DNA of 33,855 bases from Nitrospirillum iridis (GTDB taxonomy: Bacteria; Pseudomonadota; Alphaproteobacteria; Azospirillales; Azospirillaceae), in the NCBI RefSeq assembly GCF_014205765.1, contig NZ_JACIIZ010000030.1, positions 1 through 33,855 of the forward strand. The letters are read 5' to 3'. Position numbers and translations under genes: made by a program. Of this stretch, positions 26,632 through 33,855 are shown piece after piece. The notes under the pieces were generated by a model. It ran no database searches and was not told the origin of the DNA. It saw nothing but the letters and a program-made list of their open reading frames with translations. Every line of letters starts with the position of its first letter. The stretch's first letter is position 1.

Positions 26632-28077
26632 ATGGCCGTGACAGAGAGCCTTCATGAGGTGGAGCGGCCGGCGGCCTTCTGGTCGGCCCTGGCCGAGCTG
26701 CTGGGCGACCGCCTGTCCCGCCGCGCCGCCGATCGCGAGGCCCATGGGCACGACGAATCCTGGCACCCCGCCGTGCCGCCGGAAGCGGTCGCCCATGTCC
26801 GGTCGACGGAGGAGGTCGCGGCGGTGGTCCGCCTCTGCGCCGCCCATGGTGTGCCCGTCATTCCCTTTGGTGCCGGCACCTCGTTCGAAGGGCATGTCGC
26901 GGCCCTGAGGGGCGGCGTCTCCCTCGACTTCTCCGGCATGAACCGCATTCTGGAGGTACGGCCGGCCGATATGGATGTGACGCTGGAGCCCGGGGTGACG
27001 CGGGAGCAGTTGAACGTGGCCTTGCGGGATCACGGCCTATTCTTTCCCATCGATCCCGGTGCCTCCGCCACCCTGGGCGGCATGGCGTCCACCCGCGCCT
27101 CGGGCACCAACGCCGTCCGCTACGGCACCATGCGCGACGTGGTGCTGGCGCTGACGGTGGTGTTGGGCGATGGGCAGGTCATCCGCACCGGTGGCCGGGC
27201 GCGCAAATCCTCCGCCGGCTACGACTTGACCCGCCTGTTCGTGGGGTCCGAAGGGACGTTGGGCGTCATCACCGAACTCACCATCCGTCTGTTCGGTGTG
27301 CCCGACACCATTTCCGCCGCCGTCTGTTCCTTCCCCAGCGCCGCGCACGCGGTGGACACCGTCATCACGGTGATCCAGTCCGGCGTGCCGGTGGCGCGGG
27401 CGGAGTTCCTGGACGCGCAAGCCATAGGCGCCGTGAACCGCCGCAGCGGGTCGACCTTGGCCGAACGCCCGACCCTGTTCTTCGAGTTTCATGGCACGGC
27501 GGCCGCGGTGGCCGAGCAGGCGGAATTGGTGCAGGCCATCGCGGTCGACCATGATAGCGGTCCATTTGAATGGGCCACGCGCGCGGAGGATCGGTCACGC
27601 CTGTGGAAGGCGCGGCACGAGGCCTATTGGGCCATCGTCGGGTCGCGGCCGGGTGCCCGCGGCTGGCCGACCGACGTTTGCGTCCCCCTGTCCCGTCTGG
27701 CCGAGGCGGTGGTGGCGGCGCGGGCGGACCTGGACCAGCTGCCGTTCCCCGCCGCCATCGTTGGCCATGTCGGGGATGGGAATTTCCACTGCGTGTTGGC
27801 GATCGAGCCCGGCAGTCCTGAAGAGATCGCCGCCGCGGAATGGCTGAATGTCCGTCTGGTGGCGCGGGCCCTGGCGGCCGGTGGCACGTGCACCGGTGAA
27901 CACGGCATCGGCTTTGGCAAATTGCCCTTCATGGTGGCGGAGCATGGGCCCGCGATCGCGGTCATGCGCGCGATCAAGACGGCGCTGGACCCGGCTGGTC
28001 TGCTCAACCCCGGGAAGGTCGTTCCCCCCGTTGGCGCCGTCGCGCCCGACTTTTCCAAATTCAAGGATGTACTTTGA
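26632..28077 (+). CDS. FAD-linked D-lactate/glycolate-type dehydrogenase (Dld/GlcD family)
   Basis: A 481-residue flavoprotein of the VAO/PCMH family. The FAD-binding segment PFGAGTSFEGH (78-88) is the hallmark of cytochrome-type D-lactate dehydrogenases. Further blocks are DPGASATLGGMASTRASGTN, RYGTMRDVV, GSEGTLGVITELTIRL, the substrate/FAD region HVGDGNFH and the C-terminal CTGEHGIGFGK. Relatives oxidise D-lactate, D-2-hydroxyglutarate, glycolate or other D-2-hydroxy acids and pass electrons to cytochrome c or quinone. There is no signal peptide. AGGAG precedes the ATG at the end of the TIM-barrel gene, 1-base gap. With the GhrA-type dehydrogenase it brackets the same chemistry, D-2-hydroxy acid to 2-oxo acid, in one operon. 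Confidence 0.92.
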   Translation: MAVTESLHEVERPAAFWSALAELLGDRLSRRAADREAHGHDESWHPAVPPEAVAHVRSTEEVAAVVRLCAAHGVPVIPFGAGTSFEGHVAALRGGVSLDFSGMNRILEVRPADMDVTLEPGVTREQLNVALRDHGLFFPIDPGASATLGGMASTRASGTNAVRYGTMRDVVLALTVVLGDGQVIRTGGRARKSSAGYDLTRLFVGSEGTLGVITELTIRLFGVPDTISAAVCSFPSAAHAVDTVITVIQSGVPVARAEFLDAQAIGAVNRRSGSTLAERPTLFFEFHGTAAAVAEQAELVQAIAVDHDSGPFEWATRAEDRSRLWKARHEAYWAIVGSRPGARGWPTDVCVPLSRLAEAVVAARADLDQLPFPAAIVGHVGDGNFHCVLAIEPGSPEEIAAAEWLNVRLVARALAAGGTCTGEHGIGFGKLPFMVAEHGPAIAVMRAIKTALDPAGLLNPGKVVPPVGAVAPDFSKFKDVL

Positions 28078-28697
28078 TGAAGCTGCGTTATTCGTCCGCG
28101 TCCCCCTTCGTGCGCAAGGTCCTGATCGTGGCGCATGAGGTTGGATTGGCCGACCGTATCGTCTGTGAGCCGACCAACGCCTGGGCGCCGGACACCGATC
28201 TGCCGGACGACAATCCCCTGGGCAAGATCCCCACGCTGGTCTTTGACGACCGGACGACGCTGTACGATTCCCTGGTGATCTGTGAATACCTGGATGCCCA
28301 TGCGCCGGCCAACCCCGGGCGAACGTCGCTGTTCCCGACCGACGAGGCCGTGCGCTGGGATGTGCTGCGGCGCCAGGCGCTGGCCGACGGGTTGATGGAT
28401 GCCGCCGTCGCCCTGCGGGTGGAATTCGCCATCCGTCCGGCGGAGCTGCGGTGGTCGGGATGGGTGGAGCGGCAGTGGACGGTCATCCGCCGGGCACTGA
28501 ACAGTCTGGAGGCGGAGGTGGAGACCTTCGGTCAGGGCTTCGCCACCATCAGCGAGATCGCCGCCTTTTGTGGACTGGAGTTCCTGGACTTCCGCTTCGC
28601 GGAGGAGGATTGGCGCGCCAACCATCCCAAACTGGCGGCGTGGCAGGCGGTCTTGTCCCAGCGGCCGTCGGCGCGGGCCACCGCCCCAGTGGGTTGA
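28077..28697 (+). CDS. Glutathione S-transferase-family protein
   Basis: A 206-residue GST-fold protein. The thioredoxin-like N-terminal domain begins MKLRYSSASPFVRKV with Ser residues at the usual catalytic position, has the cis-Pro in LGKIPTL and the glutathione-gamma-Glu contact region LYDSLVICEYLD (Asp-Ser in place of the common Glu-Ser). An all-helical C-terminal domain follows. Bacterial relatives detoxify electrophiles, cleave aryl ethers or isomerise intermediates with glutathione. ATG at 28077 overlaps the preceding stop by one base (TGATG). It is the last gene of the operon and ends 7 bases from the convergent LysR stop. Confidence 0.88.
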   Translation: MKLRYSSASPFVRKVLIVAHEVGLADRIVCEPTNAWAPDTDLPDDNPLGKIPTLVFDDRTTLYDSLVICEYLDAHAPANPGRTSLFPTDEAVRWDVLRRQALADGLMDAAVALRVEFAIRPAELRWSGWVERQWTVIRRALNSLEAEVETFGQGFATISEIAAFCGLEFLDFRFAEEDWRANHPKLAAWQAVLSQRPSARATAPVG

Positions 28698-28704
28698 CAC
28701 GCCG

Positions 28705-29598
28705 TCAGGCGATGCGCAGTTGCGGCAGTTCGGCGGGCGGCGGCATAAGGCTGTCCTTGATGACGTCCAGCAGGCTGTTGAGCGTCGCCGACCGCCGGCC
28801 GGTGGCGGTGAACAGCGTCAGGGGAACGTGGGGAAGCACCGGCAACGCCAATTGGCTCCCCACTTCCACCAGCGAGGAGGGCGTCCCCAGCGTCGTGCGG
28901 GCGGAAATGCCCAACTCGGCCTCCACCGCGCCCATGACACCGGTCAGGCTGTAGCTGGAGAAGGCGATGCGCCAGGGGATGCGGACGGCGTTCAGCGCGT
29001 TGAAGCATTTGTCGCGGATGGTGCAGGGGGCATCGGGCAGCACCAGGGACAGCGGTTTGTCCCGATCCCATCTGAAGCGGGAGGAGGCGATCCATTGCAG
29101 CGGCAGGTGCCCGATAACCTCACCCGAATGCGCGGCCGCGGCATCGCCGAAGGCCAGGGCCAGGTCCAGCTTGCCCTCCTGCACCCGGTCGCGCAGGTCT
29201 TCCCACCAACCGACCTGCACTTCGAAGGGGATGTCGGGATGGCGCGCCTGGAACCGGGCCAGGATCCCGGGCATCCAGCTTTCCGCCAGATCCTGCGGCA
29301 GGCCCAGGCGAATGATACCCAGATCCTTGCCACCCCGGGCGGTCACCAGCACCTCGTCATTCAGGGCCAGGATGCGGCGGGCGTAGTGCAGCACGGTGAC
29401 GCCGGTATCGGTGAGCGACATGTGGCGCCCGTTCTTGCGGAACAGGGGTACGCCGATCTGTTCCTCAAGTTTGCGCATTTGCAGGCTGAGGGCCGGTTGT
29501 GTCCGCCCGAGTTGAATGGCCGCCTTGGCGAAGCTGCCCAGGTCGTTCGACACCACCAGGGTCCGTAGCACGTCCATATCCAAGTTCGTCGGTAACAT
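28705..29598 (-). CDS. LysR-family transcriptional regulator
   Basis: A 297-residue LysR-type regulator. The winged helix-turn-helix covers residues 1-60 with SFAKAAIQLGRTQPALSLQMRKLEEQIGVPLF, followed by the linker helix and a type 2 periplasmic-binding-like effector domain (GIIRLGLPQDLAE, DLALAFG, PLQWIASS). ATG at 29598 is chosen: it starts just ahead of the HTH and has AAAGGG about 10 bases upstream. It is convergent with the catabolic operon (7-base gap) and divergent to the YdhS-like gene at 30055, the usual partner geometry for LysR control. The effector is unknown. Confidence 0.93.
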   Translation of the reverse strand: MLPTNLDMDVLRTLVVSNDLGSFAKAAIQLGRTQPALSLQMRKLEEQIGVPLFRKNGRHMSLTDTGVTVLHYARRILALNDEVLVTARGGKDLGIIRLGLPQDLAESWMPGILARFQARHPDIPFEVQVGWWEDLRDRVQEGKLDLALAFGDAAAAHSGEVIGHLPLQWIASSRFRWDRDKPLSLVLPDAPCTIRDKCFNALNAVRIPWRIAFSSYSLTGVMGAVEAELGISARTTLGTPSSLVEVGSQLALPVLPHVPLTLFTATGRRSATLNSLLDVIKDSLMPPPAELPQLRIA

Positions 29599-30054
29599 GG
29601 CATTCGACCCTTTTTGGGGTGGCGAGAGCGATCCGCGAGGGAGGGCACTCAAGGCACGAAACCAGAGGGTTCACAATTTCACGAACAAGCTCAATATATT
29701 TGTTCGCTTCACATGATAATGGTTGTGTTGTTAAAATTAATGAACAAACAGAAAACGTGAAATGCTCACGGGCATCGTGATGTGTTTGATGCCATTCGTT
29801 GGGCCAGCCAGTGGGAATGACGGGAAACGCCGGCGTTGGTGAGGGGGGCCGGTTCACATTGGGACCGCTCAAACGATGGAGCGGTCCCAAGTAGCTGACC
29901 TACGGCTCACGCCGCATGCTTATGGCACGGCGGCCGGAGGTGACATCCATCAAATTCCCAACGAAGGAAACGAGATAGCGTTGCCCATCCCATATCCATG
30001 GCGGCTGGTTCGCCTCCCCGTCTCGCAACCCGTATTTTTCATGGAGAGATACTG
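29599..30054. promoter_or_regulatory. LysR / YdhS-like divergent control region
   Basis: The 456-base gap holds no believable gene. Its LysR-proximal part is AT-rich and contains an inverted repeat CGAACAA (29682-29688) / TTGTTCG (29700-29706) with an 11-base spacer, plus a further half site GAACAA at 29742-29747. This is the kind of dyad bound by LysR proteins and lies about 84-108 bases upstream of the LysR start. A separate perfect 12-bp inverted repeat lies at 29859-29890. Confidence 0.5.
29859..29890. repeat. Perfect 12-bp inverted repeat
   Basis: Arms 29859-29870 (TTGGGACCGCTC) and 29879-29890 (GAGCGGTCCCAA) with an 8-base spacer. No T-tract follows and no gene end is nearby on either side (LysR starts 260 bases away, the next gene starts 164 bases on), so termination of a known transcript is unlikely. 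Confidence 0.85.
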
Positions 30055-31401
30055 ATGACCACCACCCGACTTCCCCTGGCCGTCGTGGGTGGCGGTTTCA
30101 GTGGTGCCGCGACGGCGCTTCATCTGACGCGTCTGCTTCGCGACGGCCCGCCGGTGATCCTGTTCGAGCGGAGTGGCCGCGTCGGCCCCGGCCTCGCGTA
30201 TGCCACCGCCAGCCCGAGCCATCTGCTCAACGTCCGCGCCGCCAATATGAGCGCCTTTCCCGACGACCCGTCCCATTTCGAGCGCTGGTTGGCCGCCGAT
30301 GCGGGGGAACCCGGCGACCGTCACCACACCGAGGCGGGGTTATTCGCCTCGCGGCAGCTCTATGCGCGCTATCTGTGCGACACTTTTGATGAGCAAGGGG
30401 GATCCCGTGCCCAGCGGATCGGCGCTGAAATCGTCGATTGCCGCCGATCCCCAGACGGTTTCGTCCTGATCGGCGCCGACGGTGCCGAATATCACGTCGC
30501 GGCGGTGGTGCTCGCCACCGGCCATGTGGCCCCGCTTCCCGCCGCGGATCCCCGGCACGTGACGGACCCCTGGGATCCGGCATGGCTGGCCGGGCTCGAT
30601 CCGTCGCAGCCGGTCCTGATCCGCGGCACCGCGCTGACCATGGTGGACATCGTTCAGACGTTGCGGGAGGTTGGCTTCACCGGTCCTGTCATCGCCCTGT
30701 CGCGGCGCGGGCTGCTGCCGCAGGCGCACCGCGCCTCTCCGCCCTGGCCCCTGGTCAAGATGGATCGCGGCGAGGGGGCGACAGTCCTTGGCGTCATGCG
30801 CCGCCTCCGCCGGGAGGTCGCCTTGGCGGCGGGCCAGGGCGTGGATTGGCGGGCGGTGGTGGATTCGATCCGTCCGATCACCGCCGAGCTATGGCAGGGA
30901 TGGTCCCTCGACGAACGCCGCCGCTTCCTGCGCCATGCCCGCCGTTGGTGGGACATCCACCGTCACCGCATGGCGCCCACGGTTGCCGACCAGTTGGCCG
31001 GCGAACTGAAAAGGGGAACCCTGCGCATAGAAAGAGGCCGTCTGTTTGAGCTGGAGTCCGATCCGGACGGGTTGCGCGTCGCCTGGAATGGACATGGAGG
31101 CGTACAGCACGTGCTGTGTCAGCGTGTCGTCGATGCTGTCGGGTTGGCCAGCATGCGCGAGGTGCGTCCCGGCCTGATCGACCGGCTGATGACGCGTGGT
31201 CTGGTCCGGCTCGACCCGTTGGGGATCGGTCTCGATGTTGGTGACGACCTGTCGGTGCGGGGCGCTGACGGTGCCACGGTGCCAGGGCTCTGGGCCTTGG
31301 GGCCGATGGTGCGCGGCACCTTCTGGGAATGCATCGCCGTCCCTGACATTCGCCGCCAGGCCGCGGCCTGCGCGGCGCGGGTGGCGGCCGGTCATGGATG
31401 A
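30055..31401 (+). CDS. FAD/NAD(P)-binding protein, YdhS-like
   Basis: A 448-residue flavoprotein of the FAD-NAD(P)-binding family (Pfam NAD_binding_9 type, E. coli YdhS-like). The dinucleotide motif is VVGGGFSGAA at 10-19 with the acidic residue E38 at the end of strand 2 (ILFERSG). GPGLAYA, LLNVRAANMSAFPDDP and the C-terminal TFWECIAVPDIRRQA are characteristic. The reaction is not established for this family. ATG at 30055 has GGAGAG 7 bases upstream; the frame is open back to 29998 but without family similarity. It is a single gene followed by a strong terminator at 31616 and is probably controlled by the divergent LysR. Confidence 0.85.
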   Translation: MTTTRLPLAVVGGGFSGAATALHLTRLLRDGPPVILFERSGRVGPGLAYATASPSHLLNVRAANMSAFPDDPSHFERWLAADAGEPGDRHHTEAGLFASRQLYARYLCDTFDEQGGSRAQRIGAEIVDCRRSPDGFVLIGADGAEYHVAAVVLATGHVAPLPAADPRHVTDPWDPAWLAGLDPSQPVLIRGTALTMVDIVQTLREVGFTGPVIALSRRGLLPQAHRASPPWPLVKMDRGEGATVLGVMRRLRREVALAAGQGVDWRAVVDSIRPITAELWQGWSLDERRRFLRHARRWWDIHRHRMAPTVADQLAGELKRGTLRIERGRLFELESDPDGLRVAWNGHGGVQHVLCQRVVDAVGLASMREVRPGLIDRLMTRGLVRLDPLGIGLDVGDDLSVRGADGATVPGLWALGPMVRGTFWECIAVPDIRRQAAACAARVAAGHG

Positions 31402-31719
31402 TGGTAAATCTGAGGGAGGGGCAGCTTTATGCGGTGCTGCCTCTGCTTGTTGCGCCCATGTTTTCGACCCGAAGGGAAATTCTACCAACAAAAACAACAT
31501 ATTATGCTTTTGTCGTCAAATCCCGTCCGGGCTGTTTCCAGGTTTTGATCTGCGATTTCACGCCGCCGCCCGGAACAGCAAGTTAAGATGGTTGCGTGTC
31601 CCCGCAACCAACATACAAAACCCCCGCCCGCTTCCAAGCCGGCGGGGGTTTTGTTGTTCGCACGCCAGGGCAGGGGTACATCCCCATCTCAAGAGGACAG
31701 GGTGTCGAGCCGGTCGAAT
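31402..31719. other. Intergenic region with no gene
   Basis: 318 bases between the YdhS-like gene and the IS66 left end. The first part (31480-31530) is AT-rich. A small hairpin (GGTTGC/GCAACC, 31590-31610) precedes the terminator at 31616. The short frame starting inside the preceding stop codon uses atypical codons and is not called as a gene. Confidence 0.6.
31616..31653. terminator. Strong bidirectional intrinsic terminator
   Basis: Perfect 13-bp arms 31616-31628 (CAAAACCCCCGCC) and 31641-31653 with a 12-base loop. The A-tract on one side and T-tract on the other make it work in both directions. It closes the YdhS-like transcript 215 bases after its stop. Confidence 0.9.
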
Positions 31720-31833
31720 GTAAGCGGTGCGCTGCCCCCACGTGGTTCGGAATTCCTGAGTGTGTGACCATCGGGCCCGTTGAGGGAGGCCGGATTGGAT
31801 CGTTCGCCAAGTAATTTGCTAATTAATGGGCAC

Positions 31834-32181
31834 ATGTCGCTTCTGGCGGATGTGCTGGACGGGCCTGAGCGTCGGCGTCGCTGGAGTGCGGAGGAGAAGG
31901 CGCGGATCGTGGCGGAGAGTTTGGAGCCTGACGCGGTGGCGAGCGTCGTGGCGCGGCGCCATGGGATGCATCGGAACCAATTGTACGCGTGGCGCCGGGA
32001 ACTTCGCGGCGGGGAGAAGGCGGCTGGCGTCACGTTCGCGCCCGTGGTCCCGGAAGGGATGGCGGCACCAAGGGGTCCGGGCATCGAGATCACCTATGCT
32101 GGCGCCGTGATCCGCGCGGGCGATGATACCGACCCGGCGCTGCTGGCGCGGGTGCTGCGCACGCTGAAGCGGCTGGGATGA
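31834..32181 (+). CDS. tnpA: IS66 accessory protein TnpA
   Basis: A 115-residue IS66 orfA product. The N-terminal helix-turn-helix is of the transposase-8/IS3-IS66 type: RRRRWSAEEKARIVAES, then VASVVARRHGMHRNQLYAWRREL. It is required with TnpB for transposition in IS66 elements of this type, with unclear biochemical roles. ATG at 31834 is preferred; a TTG further upstream would add 18 residues. The stop overlaps tnpB by 4 bases (ATGA). Confidence 0.88.
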   Translation: MSLLADVLDGPERRRRWSAEEKARIVAESLEPDAVASVVARRHGMHRNQLYAWRRELRGGEKAAGVTFAPVVPEGMAAPRGPGIEITYAGAVIRAGDDTDPALLARVLRTLKRLG

Positions 32182-32531
32182 TCATCCCCCCGTCCGGCAT
32201 CCGTGTTCTGGTGGCGACGCGGCCGGTGGACTTCCGGCGCGGTGCCGACGGCCTGGCGGCGCTGGTGCAGGAGGTGCTGGCGCAGGACCCGTTCTCAGGG
32301 ACGGTCTTCGTGTTCCGCTCCAAGCGCGCGGACAGGCTGAAGCTGCTGGTCTGGGATGGCACCGGGCTGGTGTTGGTGTGGAAGCGTCTGGAGGCCGGCA
32401 GCTTCCGCTGGCCGCCGATCACCGACGGGGTGATGCGGCTGTCGGGCGCCCAGATGGAGGCACTGTTGGCCGGGCTGGACTGGAGCCGGCTGCATGTCCC
32501 GCGACAGGGGCGCCCGAAGGTTGCGGGATAG
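32178..32531 (+). CDS. tnpB: IS66 accessory protein TnpB
   Basis: A 117-residue IS66 Orf2 protein of normal length. Family features are MIIPPSGIRVLVATRPVDFRRGADGLAALV at the start, DPFSGTVFVFRSKRADRLKLLVWDGTGLVLVWKRLE in the centre, quoted here by position 1-80, and the final GLDWSRL. It is translationally coupled to tnpA. Confidence 0.95.
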   Translation: MIIPPSGIRVLVATRPVDFRRGADGLAALVQEVLAQDPFSGTVFVFRSKRADRLKLLVWDGTGLVLVWKRLEAGSFRWPPITDGVMRLSGAQMEALLAGLDWSRLHVPRQGRPKVAG

Positions 32532-32590
32532 CCCGACCGTTGGGGCATATGATGCCAAGTGGCTGATTCCGTGCTATAAATGCTCTTGCC

Positions 32591-33855
32591 ATGCGGATCG
32601 ATCCCGACACCCTTCCGGCCGATGTCGAGGCCTTGCGCGCCCAGGTTCTGGTGCTGGCGGAGACGTTGGAGGCCGAGCGGACGGCGCGGCGGCGGGTTGA
32701 GGACCTGAACGACCGGTTGCGCCACCTCATCCACCAACTGCAGCGCATGCAGTTCGGCCCGCGGTCGGAACGGCTTGATGCCGACCAGCTCAACCTGGCG
32801 CTGGAGGATATCGAGCAGGCCCGGGCTGAGACCGAGGCCGTGGCGGAGAAGGATGAGCCCGCGCTGAAGCGGCGGCGAACCGGTGAGCGCCGCAAGGCAC
32901 GCGGGGTGCTGCCGCCGCACCTGCCGCGCATCGAGGTGGTGGTGGCGCCGGAGAGCACGGCCTGTCCCTGCTGCCAGGGGACCATGCATGTGATCGGCGA
33001 GGACCGGTCGGAGCGGCTGGACGTGGTGCCGGCCCGCTACCAGGTGATCGTGACCCGCCGTCCCCGTTATGGCTGCCGCTCCTGTTCGGGCGCCGTGGTC
33101 CAGGCCCCGGCGCCGGCCCGGCTGATCGAGGGCGGCTTGCCGACCGAGCGGCTGGTGGCGAACGTGCTGGTCACCAAATACGCCGATCACGTTCCCCTGT
33201 ACCGGCAGGCCCAGGGCTTCGCCCGGCAGGGGATCATGATCGACCGCTCGACGCTGGCCTTCTGGGTGGGCTACGCCGCCGCCGAGTTGACGCCAGTCTG
33301 GCGGCTGATGCGCGCCGACCTGTTGCGCTCCGGCAAGCTGTTCGTCGATGAGACCCGGGCGCCGGTGCTCGACCCGGGCCGGGGCCGGACCAAGAGCGGC
33401 TACTTCTGGGCGCTGGCGCGGGATGACCGGCCGTGGCGGGGCGGCGATCCGCCGGCGGTGGTCTATCACTACGCCCCCGGCCGGAGCGCCAAGCATGCCG
33501 CCGACGTGCTCGACGGGTTCACCGGCATCATCCAGACCGACGGCTATACCGTCTACAAGACGGTGGCGGGCCGCGCCGGCATCGGGATCGCGCATTGCTG
33601 GGCGCATCTGCGGCGGGACTTCTTCGACGTCACCAAGACGGGACCGGCACCCATCGCCGAAGAGGCCTTGCAGCGGATCGCCCAGCTTTATGCCATCGAG
33701 GCGGAGATACGGGGCAGCCCGGCAGCGGACCGGCGATCCGTCCGACAAACCCGGAGCCGGCCGCTGGTCGACGAGTTCAAGCGATGGCTGGAGCAGCAGC
33801 TTGGACGCCTGTCCGCCAAATCGACCACGGCGGAGGCGATCCGCTATGCGCTTAA
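32591..33855 (+). CDS. tnpC: IS66 transposase TnpC, 5' part (runs off window)
   Basis: The frame is open from ATG 32591 to the window end, 421 residues of an expected total of about 510-540. In order there is an N-terminal coiled coil (residues about 10-50), the MQFGPRSERLD motif, a zinc-finger region with ACPCC and YGCRSC, and the DDE catalytic domain with the first Asp in LFVDETRAPVLD and the second in IIQTDGYTVYK, followed by IAHCWAHLRRDFFDV. The catalytic Glu would lie beyond the end. No Shine-Dalgarno precedes the ATG, 59 bases after tnpB. The part seen has no frameshift or stop, so the element may be active. Confidence 0.93.
   Translation, partial: MRIDPDTLPADVEALRAQVLVLAETLEAERTARRRVEDLNDRLRHLIHQLQRMQFGPRSERLDADQLNLALEDIEQARAETEAVAEKDEPALKRRRTGERRKARGVLPPHLPRIEVVVAPESTACPCCQGTMHVIGEDRSERLDVVPARYQVIVTRRPRYGCRSCSGAVVQAPAPARLIEGGLPTERLVANVLVTKYADHVPLYRQAQGFARQGIMIDRSTLAFWVGYAAAELTPVWRLMRADLLRSGKLFVDETRAPVLDPGRGRTKSGYFWALARDDRPWRGGDPPAVVYHYAPGRSAKHAADVLDGFTGIIQTDGYTVYKTVAGRAGIGIAHCWAHLRRDFFDVTKTGPAPIAEEALQRIAQLYAIEAEIRGSPAADRRSVRQTRSRPLVDEFKRWLEQQLGRLSAKSTTAEAIRYAL

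Larger units (their letters stand above)
31720..33855 (+). mobile_element. IS66-family insertion sequence, left end to beyond window
   Basis: The left terminus begins GTAAGCGGTGCGC at 31720, the GTAAGCG start typical of IS66 elements. The three-gene order tnpA-tnpB-tnpC follows. The right end lies outside, so the expected 8-bp target duplication (left copy would be GGTCGAAT, 31712-31719) cannot be checked here. The insertion sits just behind a terminator and interrupts no visible gene. Confidence 0.9.

Noticed and set aside
29930..29950. Sigma-54 promoter at TGGCAC (29934)
   Set aside because: The TTGC element needed at the fixed distance downstream is missing.
31398..31586. 62-codon frame starting in the stop codon of the YdhS-like gene
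   Set aside because: The codons are AT-rich and atypical, no family is recognised, and there is no proper ribosome site; ATGA overlap alone is not enough.
33433..33855. Separate gene at the right end of the window in another frame
   Set aside because: It is a shadow of the open tnpC frame, which carries the expected catalytic Asp motifs.

Overview
The window looks like an accessory chromosomal or megaplasmid region of a high-GC alphaproteobacterium. The codon usage, the class of TonB receptors, the periplasmic (non-lipoprotein) MetQ and a second-copy-type groESL fit the Azospirillum/Nitrospirillum group of Rhodospirillales best. That placement is an inference from sequence style, not from a marker gene.

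Layout. (1) 1-490: the 3' end of a TonB-dependent receptor gene, apparently broken by an unidentified insertion whose edge is in the first ~100 bases. (2) 513-7756: a sulfur-scavenging type block. An NtaA/DmoA-family FMN monooxygenase (+) faces a minus-strand operon, read from 7756 downwards: class II aldolase, Tat-exported SsuA/TauA-like binding protein, TonB receptor, second NtaA/DmoA-family monooxygenase. A perfect 13-bp hairpin separates the two converging monooxygenases. (3) 8077-11159: groES-groEL, an intrinsic terminator, and an IPNS-type 2-oxoglutarate/Fe(II) dioxygenase that begins directly behind the terminator. (4) 11249-14558: metQ-metN-metI plus a tyrosine-phosphatase-family gene. 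(5) 14619-22496 (minus): TonB receptor, dipeptide-type binding protein, DppB, DppC, DppD, DppF. This is a complete outer-to-inner membrane import route with stop/start overlaps at most junctions. (6) 22736-28697 (plus): a catabolic-looking operon with a serine hydrolase, D-2-hydroxyacid dehydrogenase, uronate-dehydrogenase-like SDR, TIM-barrel isomerase, FAD-linked D-lactate-type dehydrogenase and GST-fold protein. (7) 28705-31401: a LysR regulator and a divergent YdhS-like FAD/NAD(P) protein sharing a 456-bp control region. (8) 31616-31653: a strong terminator, then from 31720 an IS66-family element (tnpA, tnpB and the open 5' part of tnpC) running off the window.

How the parts may work together. 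Regions 2 and 4 share a sulfur theme: outer-membrane uptake, a sulfonate/taurine-type periplasmic receptor, flavin monooxygenases of the family that cleaves C-S or C-N bonds, and methionine uptake. Regions 5 and 6 are divergent and could form one import-and-degrade unit for a peptide-like, opine-like or sugar-acid substrate. The substrate cannot be read from sequence. No phage, CRISPR, tRNA or rRNA was found. The strongest leads are the convergent pair of TonB-receptor/monooxygenase modules, the divergent transporter/catabolic locus with tandem repeats at its promoter, and the dioxygenase locked behind the groEL terminator.
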